From JANQQJ01 sp046290575 (GTDB lineage Bacteria; Pseudomonadota; Alphaproteobacteria; SMXS01), in assembly GCA_046290575.1 (NCBI GenBank), contig JBKAGX010000002.1, forward strand, positions 372,001-436,000: 64,000 nucleotides of DNA, read 5' to 3'. The position numbers and the translations under genes were made by a program. Of this stretch, positions 16,054 to 24,125 are shown one piece after another; the first letter of the stretch is position 1, and each line of letters starts with the position of its first letter. The notes below the pieces were generated by a model. The model had not been told where the DNA came from. It was given only the letters and a program-made list of their open reading frames with translations, and ran no database searches.

Positions 16054-17427
16054 CTATTTCTCACCGTTCAGATAGCGGTCGAGTTCATTGTGGAAGTGTC
16101 GCACGCGCTGTTCCTGCTCGCTCCACAGCGGGCCCTTGAAGGCGCGGCTGCGAATTCCCTTTTGCACCACCGGCAGCAGGTCGGAATCCTGATCGAGCAC
16201 CAGCCCCAATTCGGGCGGCTCGCCGATCGCCTTGTACTCGACGTCGGGCCGGTCCGCGGCCATGTAATCCGTATCGGGTGGGAGGCCCATCCAGTCGGGC
16301 ACCTTGAAGCGCGGATCGTCCACATAACGGACCAGGGTGATGTTGTCATAAACGAATTTTTCCGGGTCTTTGGCGTCGGGCATGAACCGCATCAGAAACG
16401 CGCCTTCCGGATGCATGCCGAACTGCACATTGGGGAAAATCCCGGTGGCGAAGCTGTCGGTCAGCTGAACGTCGGACAGGTTCTCCCAGCCCAGATTGAA
16501 TTCTTCCGACCATTTGCGCTTCTGGTCCCAAAGGGTCGGGCGCACATCGGGTGCTTTGCCGTCGAAGCCGGCGGCATCGAGCCCGGCATCCGCCAGCATC
16601 ATCTGCAGGCCCTCATTCACCGACTCCTGATCGGGAAAATGCGGGCTGGGCCTGCCGATGGGGACGATCATCCGGCTCATGCCGTTGGGGTAGCAGTCCA
16701 GCTGCACATTGATGTCGCCCATCACCGGCTGGGTCTGCGGGTGGACGCTGGCCAAATGATAGGTTTCGTAAAACGCGTCGACGCCGGTCTTCCAGTTGGC
16801 GGCCCATTCGGTGCGCGTATGGCGCGCCACATGCATCTTGTCGACCTGGAAGGATTCCATATGGTCCGCGACCGGGCCCAGCACCTCGCGGACGGGTGGG
16901 GCATCGTCATTCAGGGTGATGAACACGACGCCGGCGACGATCTCATGCCGTACCGGCACCATGTCAGGCGCACATTCCAGCACTTCAGGCTTGAAAGATT
17001 CGGCATCCTGCACATGCGCCAGTTCGCCATTGATGGACCATTGCCAGGAGTGAAACGAACAGGTGAACCGCTCACCGACATGACCAAAATCCTGCAGCAC
17101 CAGTCGGTTGCCGCGGTGGCCGCAGATATTGAAATAGGCGGCGACGTCCTCAGGCCCTTCGCCAGTCCGCACGATCACAAAGGATTCGTGCAGCAGCTCG
17201 TATGTCATCACATCGCCGACTTCAGGGATGTCGCAGACGACACCTGCGATGGTCCAGACCCGGGTCCAGAGCTGTTCCCACTCGCGCGCCATCTGATCGG
17301 CGCTGTAGTAGCGCTGAGGATCCTTGATGTCGGTCCCGTTGTCGATGTAAGGCGCCTTGCGGTCCGGGTCGGCGTCTCGCGCGTCCGGGTTAAGCGTCGG
17401 CCCACCCTGATTGAGGTTATAGTCCAT
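16054..17427 (-). CDS. Rieske non-heme iron oxygenase, alpha subunit
   Basis: A 457-residue aromatic-ring-hydroxylating-dioxygenase-like alpha subunit. The Rieske [2Fe-2S] site is ICGHRGNRLV...FTCSFHSW (CxH then 18 residues then CxxH, about 90-115), with HSW instead of the common HGW. The mononuclear iron site appears as ETYHLASVH (about 205). The true start is the ATG at 17427 (MDYNLNQGG); the reading frame remains open upstream but is non-coding there. It uses O2 and electrons from a ferredoxin to hydroxylate or demethylate its substrate. No small (beta) subunit gene is adjacent. It is closely related to the oxygenase at 59643, down to matching tails (SEQEQR.RHFH.ELDRYL.GEK). Divergent from the SDR pair at 17543. 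Confidence 0.92.
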   Translation of the reverse strand: MDYNLNQGGPTLNPDARDADPDRKAPYIDNGTDIKDPQRYYSADQMAREWEQLWTRVWTIAGVVCDIPEVGDVMTYELLHESFVIVRTGEGPEDVAAYFNICGHRGNRLVLQDFGHVGERFTCSFHSWQWSINGELAHVQDAESFKPEVLECAPDMVPVRHEIVAGVVFITLNDDAPPVREVLGPVADHMESFQVDKMHVARHTRTEWAANWKTGVDAFYETYHLASVHPQTQPVMGDINVQLDCYPNGMSRMIVPIGRPSPHFPDQESVNEGLQMMLADAGLDAAGFDGKAPDVRPTLWDQKRKWSEEFNLGWENLSDVQLTDSFATGIFPNVQFGMHPEGAFLMRFMPDAKDPEKFVYDNITLVRYVDDPRFKVPDWMGLPPDTDYMAADRPDVEYKAIGEPPELGLVLDQDSDLLPVVQKGIRSRAFKGPLWSEQEQRVRHFHNELDRYLNGEK

Positions 17428-17542
17428 CGTCTGCTCCTGCTGATCTCCCGGTAGTAAAACTACCATAGGCAAAGTCACCGATGAAGGTCGTTGACCATGC
17501 GCAAGCGAGAGGTCACTCTGGCGTCCATATTGGGGAGGAAAG

Positions 17543-18295
17543 ATGACAGGATTACTAAAAGGCAAAGTCGCTATTGTCACCGGCGCAGCCAGCGGCATCG
17601 GCAAGGCGACGACCGAACTGTTCACCGCTGAAGAGGCGAAAGTACTCGCAGTCGACCTGCCAGGATCGCCGCTCAACGAAGTGCACGGCAACGACACCAA
17701 TGTGTCGTGCCTGGAGCAGGATGTGACCGGTGACGGCGCGGCGGGCACGATTGTGCAGGCCGCACTTGATGCCTTCGGCAGGATCGACATTTTGTTCAAC
17801 AATGCCGGCACGGTGGGGCAGGGCGGAAATGTCGAGACCCACGACGAAGCCGACTGGATGTTCGTCACCGAACTCAACTTGCACTCCATGTACCGGATCA
17901 CGAAGGCGGCGATCCCCGAGCTGAAGAAATCGGGCGCGGGACGGATCATCAATGTCGGCTCGATCAGGTCGGAGTTCGCGGATTCCGGTGCCGCGGCCTA
18001 TACCAGCACCAAGCACGCGGTGGCGGGGCTGACCAAAGTGCTTGCCTGCGAACTGGGCCTGGATGGGATCACGGCCAATTATGTCCAGCCGGGCGCCATT
18101 CTGACCGGCATTACCGAGCCTGCTTTTGAAGCAATGCCTGAATATGGGAAGTATTGGAAGGACCGCGCCTCTGTAGGTCGTCTGGGCCAGCCGGAAGACA
18201 TCGCCAATGCGGTGCTGTTTCTGGCTTCGGAAGAATCCAGTTTTGTCAGCGGCGTCGGTCTGATGATCGACGGTGGCGCGACCTCGCACTTTTAA
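17543..18295 (+). CDS. Short-chain dehydrogenase/reductase (SDR)
   Basis: A 250-residue classical SDR: IVTGAASGIGKATTELF cofactor site at the N-terminus, NNAGTVGQGG near 87, catalytic Ser in NVGSIRSE and YTSTKHAVAGL near 152, and SGVGLMIDGG at the end. The acidic residue after the second strand (LAVDLPG) favours NAD over NADP. The gene is followed 11 bases later by a paralogue that is similar throughout (KHAVAGLTK, GITANYVQPG, VGRLGQP), so the pair arose by tandem duplication. Divergent promoters shared with the Rieske oxygenase suggest oxidation of its hydroxylated product (inference). Confidence 0.92.
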   Translation: MTGLLKGKVAIVTGAASGIGKATTELFTAEEAKVLAVDLPGSPLNEVHGNDTNVSCLEQDVTGDGAAGTIVQAALDAFGRIDILFNNAGTVGQGGNVETHDEADWMFVTELNLHSMYRITKAAIPELKKSGAGRIINVGSIRSEFADSGAAAYTSTKHAVAGLTKVLACELGLDGITANYVQPGAILTGITEPAFEAMPEYGKYWKDRASVGRLGQPEDIANAVLFLASEESSFVSGVGLMIDGGATSHF

Positions 18296-18306
18296 GGGGA
18301 GCAGAG

Positions 18307-19077
18307 ATGCCCAAAGAAAACCGCCTGCAAGGCAAAGTTGCGATCATCACCGGCGCGGCCAGCGGCATTGGCGAGGCGACCGTGACTCTGTTTACCGAAC
18401 AAGGCTGCAGGGTGATTGCCAATGATGTGCCAGGGTCACCGCTTGAGGACTGCCACGGTGGCAATCCAGACGTTATCTGCGTCGCTAAGGATGTCACAGA
18501 CGCCGATGGCCCACAGGTTCTGGTCGCTGCGGCAATCGACAATTTCGGTCGCCTCGACATCCTGTTTAACAATGCGGGCATCTGCCCGCCGGAGCCGATC
18601 CTGGAGCAGAGCCCCGGACAGTGGGAGCGCGTGCTGGATGTGAATGTCGGCGCAATCAACCGGCTAACCCTGGCGGCCGTGCCGCACCTGCAGGCCAGCG
18701 GCAATGGCCGGGTGATCAATACCGGCTCGATCCAGTCACAGATCGCCGGTGAGTCGCTGACCGCCTACACCACCTCGAAACACGCGGTTGCAGGCCTGAC
18801 AAAGCAGCAGGCGCTGGAGCTTGGGCCATTGGGCATCACGGCTAATTTCATCCAGCCCGGTTTTGTGGTGACCGGCATATCGAAGGCCTATTCGGATCAG
18901 ATGACAGAGGAAGAGGCCCGTGAATTCGAAGAATTCTGGATCAACAAGAACGCCGTTGGCCGTCTGGGCCAGCCGATCGATATCGCCAATGGCGCGTTGT
19001 TCCTGTCGCTGGACAGTTCAAATTTCATCAATGGCACAGGCCTGAAGATGGATGGGGGCGGCACGGCGCGGATGTAG
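18307..19077 (+). CDS. Short-chain dehydrogenase/reductase (SDR), tandem paralogue
   Basis: A 256-residue SDR starting at the ATG at 18307 (MPKENRLQGKVAIITG), preceded by aggggagcagag. Motifs are ITGAASGIGEATVTLF, NNAGICPPEPI, NTGSIQSQ and the catalytic YTTSKHAVAGL, then NGTGLKMDGGG. The longer frame reaching back to 18154 overlaps the preceding SDR and is not coding. It resembles its neighbour along the whole length, including VGRLGQP before the C-terminal segment. The two may form heterotetramers or act on stereoisomers; neither can be shown from sequence. Confidence 0.92.
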   Translation: MPKENRLQGKVAIITGAASGIGEATVTLFTEQGCRVIANDVPGSPLEDCHGGNPDVICVAKDVTDADGPQVLVAAAIDNFGRLDILFNNAGICPPEPILEQSPGQWERVLDVNVGAINRLTLAAVPHLQASGNGRVINTGSIQSQIAGESLTAYTTSKHAVAGLTKQQALELGPLGITANFIQPGFVVTGISKAYSDQMTEEEAREFEEFWINKNAVGRLGQPIDIANGALFLSLDSSNFINGTGLKMDGGGTARM

Positions 19078-19223
19078 GCTTTGCCAATGTGCTCCAGGCG
19101 GTAACGCCGGCCGGCATAAAAAAAACGTATTTACAATCTTAAGTTGTTTAAAAACCGTGATTTGCTTGACATAGGTGCGTTCGGTTACATTTCTTAGTAT
19201 GTGAATGACTGAGGGGTTCCGAA

Positions 19224-19784
19224 ATGAGACTTCTTGTTCTTGCCGCGGCGACAGTGTTTCTTGCTGCCTGTGGTGATGAGGGGGGCGGCAACAGCGCACC
19301 GGCAGCCGATCGCGGTCATGTCGAGGAGCACATCGCGGAGATTAGAACCCGGTGCATGGACGAGTACGGCCATGAGGGGTTTTGTGAATGCGGTGTCGAG
19401 GCGGTCCATGCGCATGTGTTGCCCGATCACATAGACACATCGGACGGGACCGCCGTAATCTCAAGCGAGATTCCGGACGACCACGCGGAGAACCTGTCAG
19501 CGGCGGCAATTGCCTGTGAGGTGGAGCACCTGCAGGCGAGTTTGGACTCCGATGCTGAGCTCGATCATCTCGCCTATTTCAAGGACCAGTGCGTCGACCA
19601 TCATGACAATGAAGCCTATTGCGATTGCAGCGTTGCCGCCTTGGAGGATGTGCTGACCGGCGAACATGTCGTGACCGAAGGCGAGCATGCGGGGCTGTCC
19701 CCCGAGGTGCCAACAGCGGTGATCACCGAGATTTCAAGCGCGCTTAATCAGTGTGAAGCACAGCATCCTCTGGATGAGGTCTAG
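19224..19784 (+). CDS. Cys/His-rich lipoprotein with an internally duplicated CxC domain, unknown family
   Basis: A 186-residue predicted lipoprotein: signal and lipobox VFLAAC with Cys16. The mature part holds two units of about 60 residues, each with the pattern C-x9-C-x-C (RCMDEYGHEGFCEC and QCVDHHDNEAYCDC), a connector rich in Asp, Glu and His, and a fourth Cys followed by ExxH-like residues (CEVEH and CEAQH). The duplicated four-Cys unit with many His and acidic residues suggests disulfide-stabilised or metal-binding domains in the periplasm. I do not recognise the family. It leads a run of small exported Cys-rich proteins on the same strand. Confidence 0.75.
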   Translation: MRLLVLAAATVFLAACGDEGGGNSAPAADRGHVEEHIAEIRTRCMDEYGHEGFCECGVEAVHAHVLPDHIDTSDGTAVISSEIPDDHAENLSAAAIACEVEHLQASLDSDAELDHLAYFKDQCVDHHDNEAYCDCSVAALEDVLTGEHVVTEGEHAGLSPEVPTAVITEISSALNQCEAQHPLDEV

Positions 19785-19806
19785 GCACATGACCATGGAG
19801 CACAAA

Positions 19807-20115
19807 ATGCTAAGCCGTCTTGCCATACTGGCCGGGTTCGTTTTGCTGGCCGCCCTTGCACCGCTTTCGAACGCAGAAGCTGGCTCGATCACCATTCACA
19901 ACAAGAATTGCGGCAACCCGAAGGCGCAGGTCCACGTCGGCGATCCCAATCAGCAGATCTGCTGTGACAACGGGACTGTCGATGTACAAAAAGACGACCT
20001 GCCGGCGTGGGGAGAGACAGAGGGCAAGTCCTACCCGTACAAAGTCAACGTCAAGAGCTCGTGTTACAAGAAAGGCCTGTTCCACCCCAAAGGCTTCAAC
20101 AGCACCTGCCGGTAA
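19807..20115 (+). CDS. Small Cys-rich secreted protein, paralogue 1 (short, atypical)
   Basis: About 102 residues from the ATG at 19807 (ggag six bases upstream); in-frame ATGs at 19789 and 19795 are alternatives. A Sec signal (LAILAGFVLLAALAPLSNAEA) precedes mature GSITIHNKNCGNPKAQVHVG, which lines up with GTLTIYNHDCG and GSVTVYNHDCS of the next two genes. It has five mature Cys, including a CC pair, against eight in those paralogues. It stops at tandem TAA TAA codons; the next 33 codons in the same frame resemble the C-terminus of paralogue 3 (see 20116). Function unknown; likely a periplasmic or extracellular disulfide-bonded protein. Confidence 0.7.
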   Translation: MLSRLAILAGFVLLAALAPLSNAEAGSITIHNKNCGNPKAQVHVGDPNQQICCDNGTVDVQKDDLPAWGETEGKSYPYKVNVKSSCYKKGLFHPKGFNSTCR

Positions 20116-20220
20116 TAATCAGGCATGTTGGTGATGCACACGGGCGACATAGATGGTCGCGAAGATACCAGGGTCACCTGCGAGTTGGACGGCGCCTTGT
20201 GCCGCTGCAAGAAGGATTGA
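20116..20220 (+). pseudogene. In-frame remnant of a Cys-rich paralogue C-terminus
   Basis: Directly after the first stop of paralogue 1 the same frame reads a second stop, then MLVMHTGDIDGREDTRVTC and ending LCRCKKD. That parallels DVDGREDSCVTC and LCRCKK in paralogue 3. Either the upstream gene was once longer and gained stop codons, or a fourth family member was reduced to its tail by deletion. It is not translated as part of paralogue 1 unless the tandem stops are read through. Confidence 0.65.
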
Positions 20221-20225
20221 GGGCC

Positions 20226-20639
20226 ATGGGAAAGCTGATCAAGTCGCTTAGTCTGGCTGTTCTAACGGCGTTCATCTTCGTGACAATTGTTCCGCCTGCG
20301 GCGGCTGGGACACTGACAATTTACAATCACGACTGCGGTTCAAAGAAAAAGCGGGAGGGCACGAAAGTGCATATCCGTTCATCGAACGAGGACCCTAAAC
20401 CCGAGGACCGGCTGTGCACCAATCGAACCGTCAGTGTTGACGCCAACTCCTATTCAGGCGCGATCTCTCTGGCGACAACCAGCTCTGAAGGCAAACCCTG
20501 CACCTATACCCACGTGGCGGCGGGTATGGTGGCAAGTGGGTCAGATGAAGACGTGCCGGGCGATGCCGATAGTTGCGTCAAATGCCAGAAGAAGGGCTTC
20601 ATGAAGCTCTGTCACTGTGAAAAGGTCAGTTGTGGCTAA
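20226..20639 (+). CDS. Small Cys-rich secreted protein, paralogue 2
   Basis: A 137-residue protein with a Sec signal (SLAVLTAFIFVTIVPPAAA) and a mature domain of about 110 residues starting GTLTIYNHDCGS. Eight Cys are present: HDC, RLC, KPC and a C-terminal cluster with the spacing C-x2-C-x8-C-x-C-x4-C-G (SCVKC...LCHC...SCG). Paralogue 3 keeps exactly the same eight positions. This invariant pattern predicts four disulfides or a metal site. The family is unknown to me. It sits five bases after the remnant and 34 bases before paralogue 3, as part of a tandem array. Confidence 0.75.
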   Translation: MGKLIKSLSLAVLTAFIFVTIVPPAAAGTLTIYNHDCGSKKKREGTKVHIRSSNEDPKPEDRLCTNRTVSVDANSYSGAISLATTSSEGKPCTYTHVAAGMVASGSDEDVPGDADSCVKCQKKGFMKLCHCEKVSCG

Positions 20640-20673
20640 CTGGCAGCCATAAATCAGGCCGGGATTGCCCGCT

Positions 20674-21081
20674 ATGATTACGCGACTGTTTGCTGCCCTG
20701 TTGCTTGCTTCGGCCTGTGTCGCGGCATCTGTGCCCCCGGCTCACGCAGGGTCGGTCACCGTCTATAACCATGATTGCAGCACCCACAATGCGCTGGGTA
20801 ACACAGAGGTCCATGTCTGGGCGCCCAATGAGGACGGTGGCATAACCGACCGCTCCTGCACCGACCATGTGGTGATCGTGGCGCCGGGCACCTATGCCGC
20901 GACGCTTGATCTGGAAAGCCACGGTTATGAGAATCAGGTCTGCAAATATTCGCACCTCGCGCGCGGCATGACGGGCGACCAAAAACACGCTGATGTCGAT
21001 GGCCGCGAGGACTCATGCGTCACCTGCCGCAAGGAAGGGTTCCTGAAACTCTGCCGCTGCAAGAAAGTGAGTTGCGGCTGA
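20674..21081 (+). CDS. Small Cys-rich secreted protein, paralogue 3
   Basis: A 135-residue exported protein: signal LFAALLLASACVAASVPPAHA, then GSVTVYNHDCSTHN. It contains eight mature Cys in the same order as paralogue 2, with the shared C-terminal cluster SCVTC...LCRC...SCG. The middle region (THVAAGMV in one, SHLARGMT in the other) is also conserved. The ATG at 20674 is chosen because it directly precedes the signal peptide; an in-frame TTG lies three codons upstream. Function unknown; the array and the exported peptidase-like gene downstream suggest a common extracytoplasmic role. Confidence 0.75.
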   Translation: MITRLFAALLLASACVAASVPPAHAGSVTVYNHDCSTHNALGNTEVHVWAPNEDGGITDRSCTDHVVIVAPGTYAATLDLESHGYENQVCKYSHLARGMTGDQKHADVDGREDSCVTCRKEGFLKLCRCKKVSCG

Positions 21082-21172
21082 CGTGGCCACGCGGGCCTGC
21101 TCGCGGTTGAACACGCGCTTTCAATTGGATTATGCTGAAGCAGATTTTGTTACTGCTGTTTGAGCTAGAATT

Positions 21173-22768
21173 ATGCGTTTTCTGGTTGGTACCCTTGGTG
21201 CTCTAGCCATCTTGAGCCTGGTTTTTTTCTCTGGCTCGGTGAACGCCGATCTCGCCGATGACGACTGGTACGAAGTACGAACCCCAAATTTCCTTATCTT
21301 TACAAATGGCCGGACCCGTAAGATCGAGAAGCTGGCCGTCGAGTTGGAGCACTTCCGCACTGCACTCCTCATGCTGACAAATGTGAAGGCTACTGAGGAC
21401 TATCTCCCTTTCCGAATCTACGCTTTGGCTTCAAAAAAAGATTTTCAGTCTGTTGTCGACAGCGACCAGACCGTTGGTATCTACAAGATGGATATGGATG
21501 GGCAGTTTGCTGTGATTGATCTCAGCGCAAAGGGGTACGACAACAGCGGGCGTTACCGGAAAAACAGCAGCCGAATTTTAAAACACGAATATGTCCACTA
21601 CCTACTGCACAACAATACTTCAGTCCGATATCCGGCATGGTTTCAGGAGGGTATGGCCGAATACTATTCGACACTGGAGTTCGATGGTCTCGTCTTAAAG
21701 ATTGGTATGCCAATCGCCGGTCGGCATCTGACAATGGCATATGAGGACTTTGCATCCATGGAGTTCTTGCTCGCCTCTGAGATGTCTTCAGCAAGAATCA
21801 ATACAGATCAGTTCTATGCTCAATCTTGGTTGCTCATGCATCATCTACTCAGCGATGAGCAACAGCGCCCTAAACTACCTGAGTATATCGAACGCTATAA
21901 TGAAGAAGGGACATCTCTGGCGACGTTCAAAGCCGTGATCTATCCCGATCTTGATCAGCTGAGTGAGCGTTTACAAAAGGCCTGGAAGCGCAATAAGTAC
22001 CCAGCCCAACGTGCAGAGTTTAGGAACCGTCGTCCCGATCCGTATGTGTCGTCTAGAGAGTTGTCGCGCAGCGAGAAATGGGTTGAGCTGGCCGATCTGA
22101 CATATTCGTTTCGCGGCCGCTCAGCGTTGGACGAAGTTCGTCAGCTTTACATGCGGGCAGCCGATCTCGATCCAAACAACCAGCGCGCGCCTGCCACTCT
22201 GGCTCGGCTGTTGATCAGAGAAGGCGATCTGGATAAAGCAAAAACCTATCTTGCACAGGAAAACGCCGAAGATCTGAGTGTCCCGATGTTGATCGCGCAA
22301 GGTGACTATGCGTTTGCTGACGCTTTGCGGGTGGCCGATGGATACAACGCCATGCCCGCAGAGCTTCTGGAAAAGGCACGGGATAGATATTTGCGAGCCC
22401 TTGAAGCGAATGCAGACTCTGTAGCCGCCTTTTATGGTTTTGCGCTGACCTATTTTGGCTCGGAAACACCTAGCTCAGATGCTCAATTGGCGCTTGATCA
22501 AGCGAGACTCTTACTCCCGAGCGATGATGGGCTAATGGTCGATGCACTGGTGTTGGCAATGCAAAATGGCGACTTTGAACGCGCCCAAAAACTGCTAGTT
22601 GAAGTGCGCAGGTGGCAGCGGAACTCAAGAGTCGGTGACCTGACACGGATTGCTCGCAGGTCGATTCGCGATGAAGATTCGCAGCTTGCACGACATTTGG
22701 CTTTTTGGCTGGCCAAGGCGGAGTTTGGACAGGGCGAGGCGGAGGAGAGCGTCGAAAGCGCCCCCTAA
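21173..22768 (+). CDS. Exported HExxH metallopeptidase-like protein with TPR-like C-terminus (DUF1570/peptidase MA-like)
   Basis: A 531-residue protein with an N-terminal signal (LGALAILSLVFFSGSVNA). The domain beginning WYEVRTPNFLIFTNG contains HEYVHYLLHNN near residue 140, a zinc-binding HExxH. It is followed 20 or so residues on by FQEGMAEYYS, whose Glu fits the third ligand of a gluzincin; this arrangement is typical of peptidase-MA-like/DUF1570 proteins. The C-terminal 250 residues look alpha-helical and TPR-like (YMRAADLDPNNQRAPATLARLL). Base composition is visibly more AT-rich than its neighbours, hinting at separate acquisition. It is downstream of the Cys-rich array, whose products could be substrates or partners (inference). 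Confidence 0.75.
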   Translation: MRFLVGTLGALAILSLVFFSGSVNADLADDDWYEVRTPNFLIFTNGRTRKIEKLAVELEHFRTALLMLTNVKATEDYLPFRIYALASKKDFQSVVDSDQTVGIYKMDMDGQFAVIDLSAKGYDNSGRYRKNSSRILKHEYVHYLLHNNTSVRYPAWFQEGMAEYYSTLEFDGLVLKIGMPIAGRHLTMAYEDFASMEFLLASEMSSARINTDQFYAQSWLLMHHLLSDEQQRPKLPEYIERYNEEGTSLATFKAVIYPDLDQLSERLQKAWKRNKYPAQRAEFRNRRPDPYVSSRELSRSEKWVELADLTYSFRGRSALDEVRQLYMRAADLDPNNQRAPATLARLLIREGDLDKAKTYLAQENAEDLSVPMLIAQGDYAFADALRVADGYNAMPAELLEKARDRYLRALEANADSVAAFYGFALTYFGSETPSSDAQLALDQARLLLPSDDGLMVDALVLAMQNGDFERAQKLLVEVRRWQRNSRVGDLTRIARRSIRDEDSQLARHLAFWLAKAEFGQGEAEESVESAP

Positions 22769-22842
22769 TCCAAACTACCCTTGATGTAATCCCGGTGACT
22801 GGCGGGGTGCATCCGGCCGGCATGGCTGCTGCGCTTCCTGAA

Positions 22843-24078
22843 TTAGGGGGCCAACGTCTCGATCGCTTCACAGTTGTTCGTCACGGCATTACCCGCGAAG
22901 CGATCAGTAACCCATGCCACAAAAGCGTCAAAACCGGTGTTCATCGGTCCGCTGTGATCGGCACCATCATAGATATCCAGCGTGACTGCCACGCCCGTGT
23001 CACAAAGCCGGGTGCTGAATTCGTAGACGTCCCGCGCGTGAACAATGGGATCGCTGGTCCCTTGTCCAATATACACCGGGGCTGACTGGCTCCCGATGGG
23101 GACTTTCATCTTTTCAGCGGCCTGCGCGACCCCTGGAATGTCTCCAAACGGGATGACCTTCAGGCTCTGACCCGTTGTCAGGCCGGCTTTCATGCCTGCG
23201 CCCAGGACCCCATCGACACAGGCGGTATCTGTCAGCGGCAAAAGCGCCAATGCCTCGGGCCGAAATGCGTTTTCGGATCGAAATGTGGGCTCAAAGGCCT
23301 CAAAGCCACGCGCCAGCATCAAGCTGAACCCGATGAAGGGATTGGGGTCTTCCGCGTCGCCTTCGCCAAACCGTCTGGCGAAATAGACTGCAGGCGCCGT
23401 TGCCAGCACGCCGAGGAAATCCAGCTCTGGCGCGTGTGTTGCGGCAATGCCGCCGGTACAAAGTGCGGCCTGGCCACCCTGCGACTGCCCAACGACGAGC
23501 CACCTTTTGGAGAGGTTTTGTCCCAGTTGCTGCGACGACCGTACCGCGTCAACGTTCGCGGTGGCTTGAGATTGACAGTGGAGATAGGTGTGGGCGCCTG
23601 GCGTTCCCAGACCTTCATAGTCCGTTGCGACAATGGCATAGCCCGCTTTGAGCCATTTGTTCAGATAGTCCTGATCACGGGGAGACTGGCCCGCGTAGGA
23701 TGGTGCGCATATATCGGCCGTACCGACGGTGCCGTGAGACCAGGCCAGCACTGGCCATCCGGTTTCAGGCGCCTCTCCCTTAGGGATGAAGACAGTACCG
23801 GAAACCGCAACCGGTTGGCCATTCCAGCCCTGAGACGCGTACAAAATTCGCGTTCCACTATCGGCTTCGCTCAGGACGAGCTCTTTCTCCAGCGGTTGCT
23901 GCCGAAGCAATTGCCCTGCTGTCGCTGGTACGTCTCCTTCCCATACATAGAAGGGGCCCGCACCGAGGTCCTCTTTGATTTCGTCAGCATATGAAACGTT
24001 GACGGTGGTCAGTAACACAGCAGCCAGCCCTGCAATGGCCCAAATGGGCCTTCTCTGCTCCGCTTTCATAATTCTCAT
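22843..24078 (-). CDS. Secretory lipase family alpha/beta hydrolase
   Basis: A 411-residue exported hydrolase. The signal peptide is PIWAIAGLAAVLLTTVNVSYA. The mature part shows ILYASQGWNGQPVAVSGTVF, WSHGTVGTADICAP, the nucleophile elbow GQSQGGQAAL near residue 200 with the catalytic Ser, and YDGADHSG near the end with the catalytic His. This fits the secretory lipase family (LIP-type, PF03583), which hydrolyses esters such as triacylglycerols or polyesters outside the cytoplasm. An ATG three codons inside (24069) could be the actual start. It is convergent with the HExxH protein gene. Substrate not known. Confidence 0.85.
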   Translation of the reverse strand: MRIMKAEQRRPIWAIAGLAAVLLTTVNVSYADEIKEDLGAGPFYVWEGDVPATAGQLLRQQPLEKELVLSEADSGTRILYASQGWNGQPVAVSGTVFIPKGEAPETGWPVLAWSHGTVGTADICAPSYAGQSPRDQDYLNKWLKAGYAIVATDYEGLGTPGAHTYLHCQSQATANVDAVRSSQQLGQNLSKRWLVVGQSQGGQAALCTGGIAATHAPELDFLGVLATAPAVYFARRFGEGDAEDPNPFIGFSLMLARGFEAFEPTFRSENAFRPEALALLPLTDTACVDGVLGAGMKAGLTTGQSLKVIPFGDIPGVAQAAEKMKVPIGSQSAPVYIGQGTSDPIVHARDVYEFSTRLCDTGVAVTLDIYDGADHSGPMNTGFDAFVAWVTDRFAGNAVTNNCEAIETLAP

Positions 24079-24125
24079 CCATCAATATGGCCGGCGACAT
24101 AGAACCGGCTGTCTGCGGAAAATGA

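Noticed and set aside
16054..17952. A 632-residue version of the Rieske oxygenase
   Set aside because: The added 175 residues run across the divergent intergenic region and the start of the opposite-strand SDR. The family N-terminus begins at 17427.
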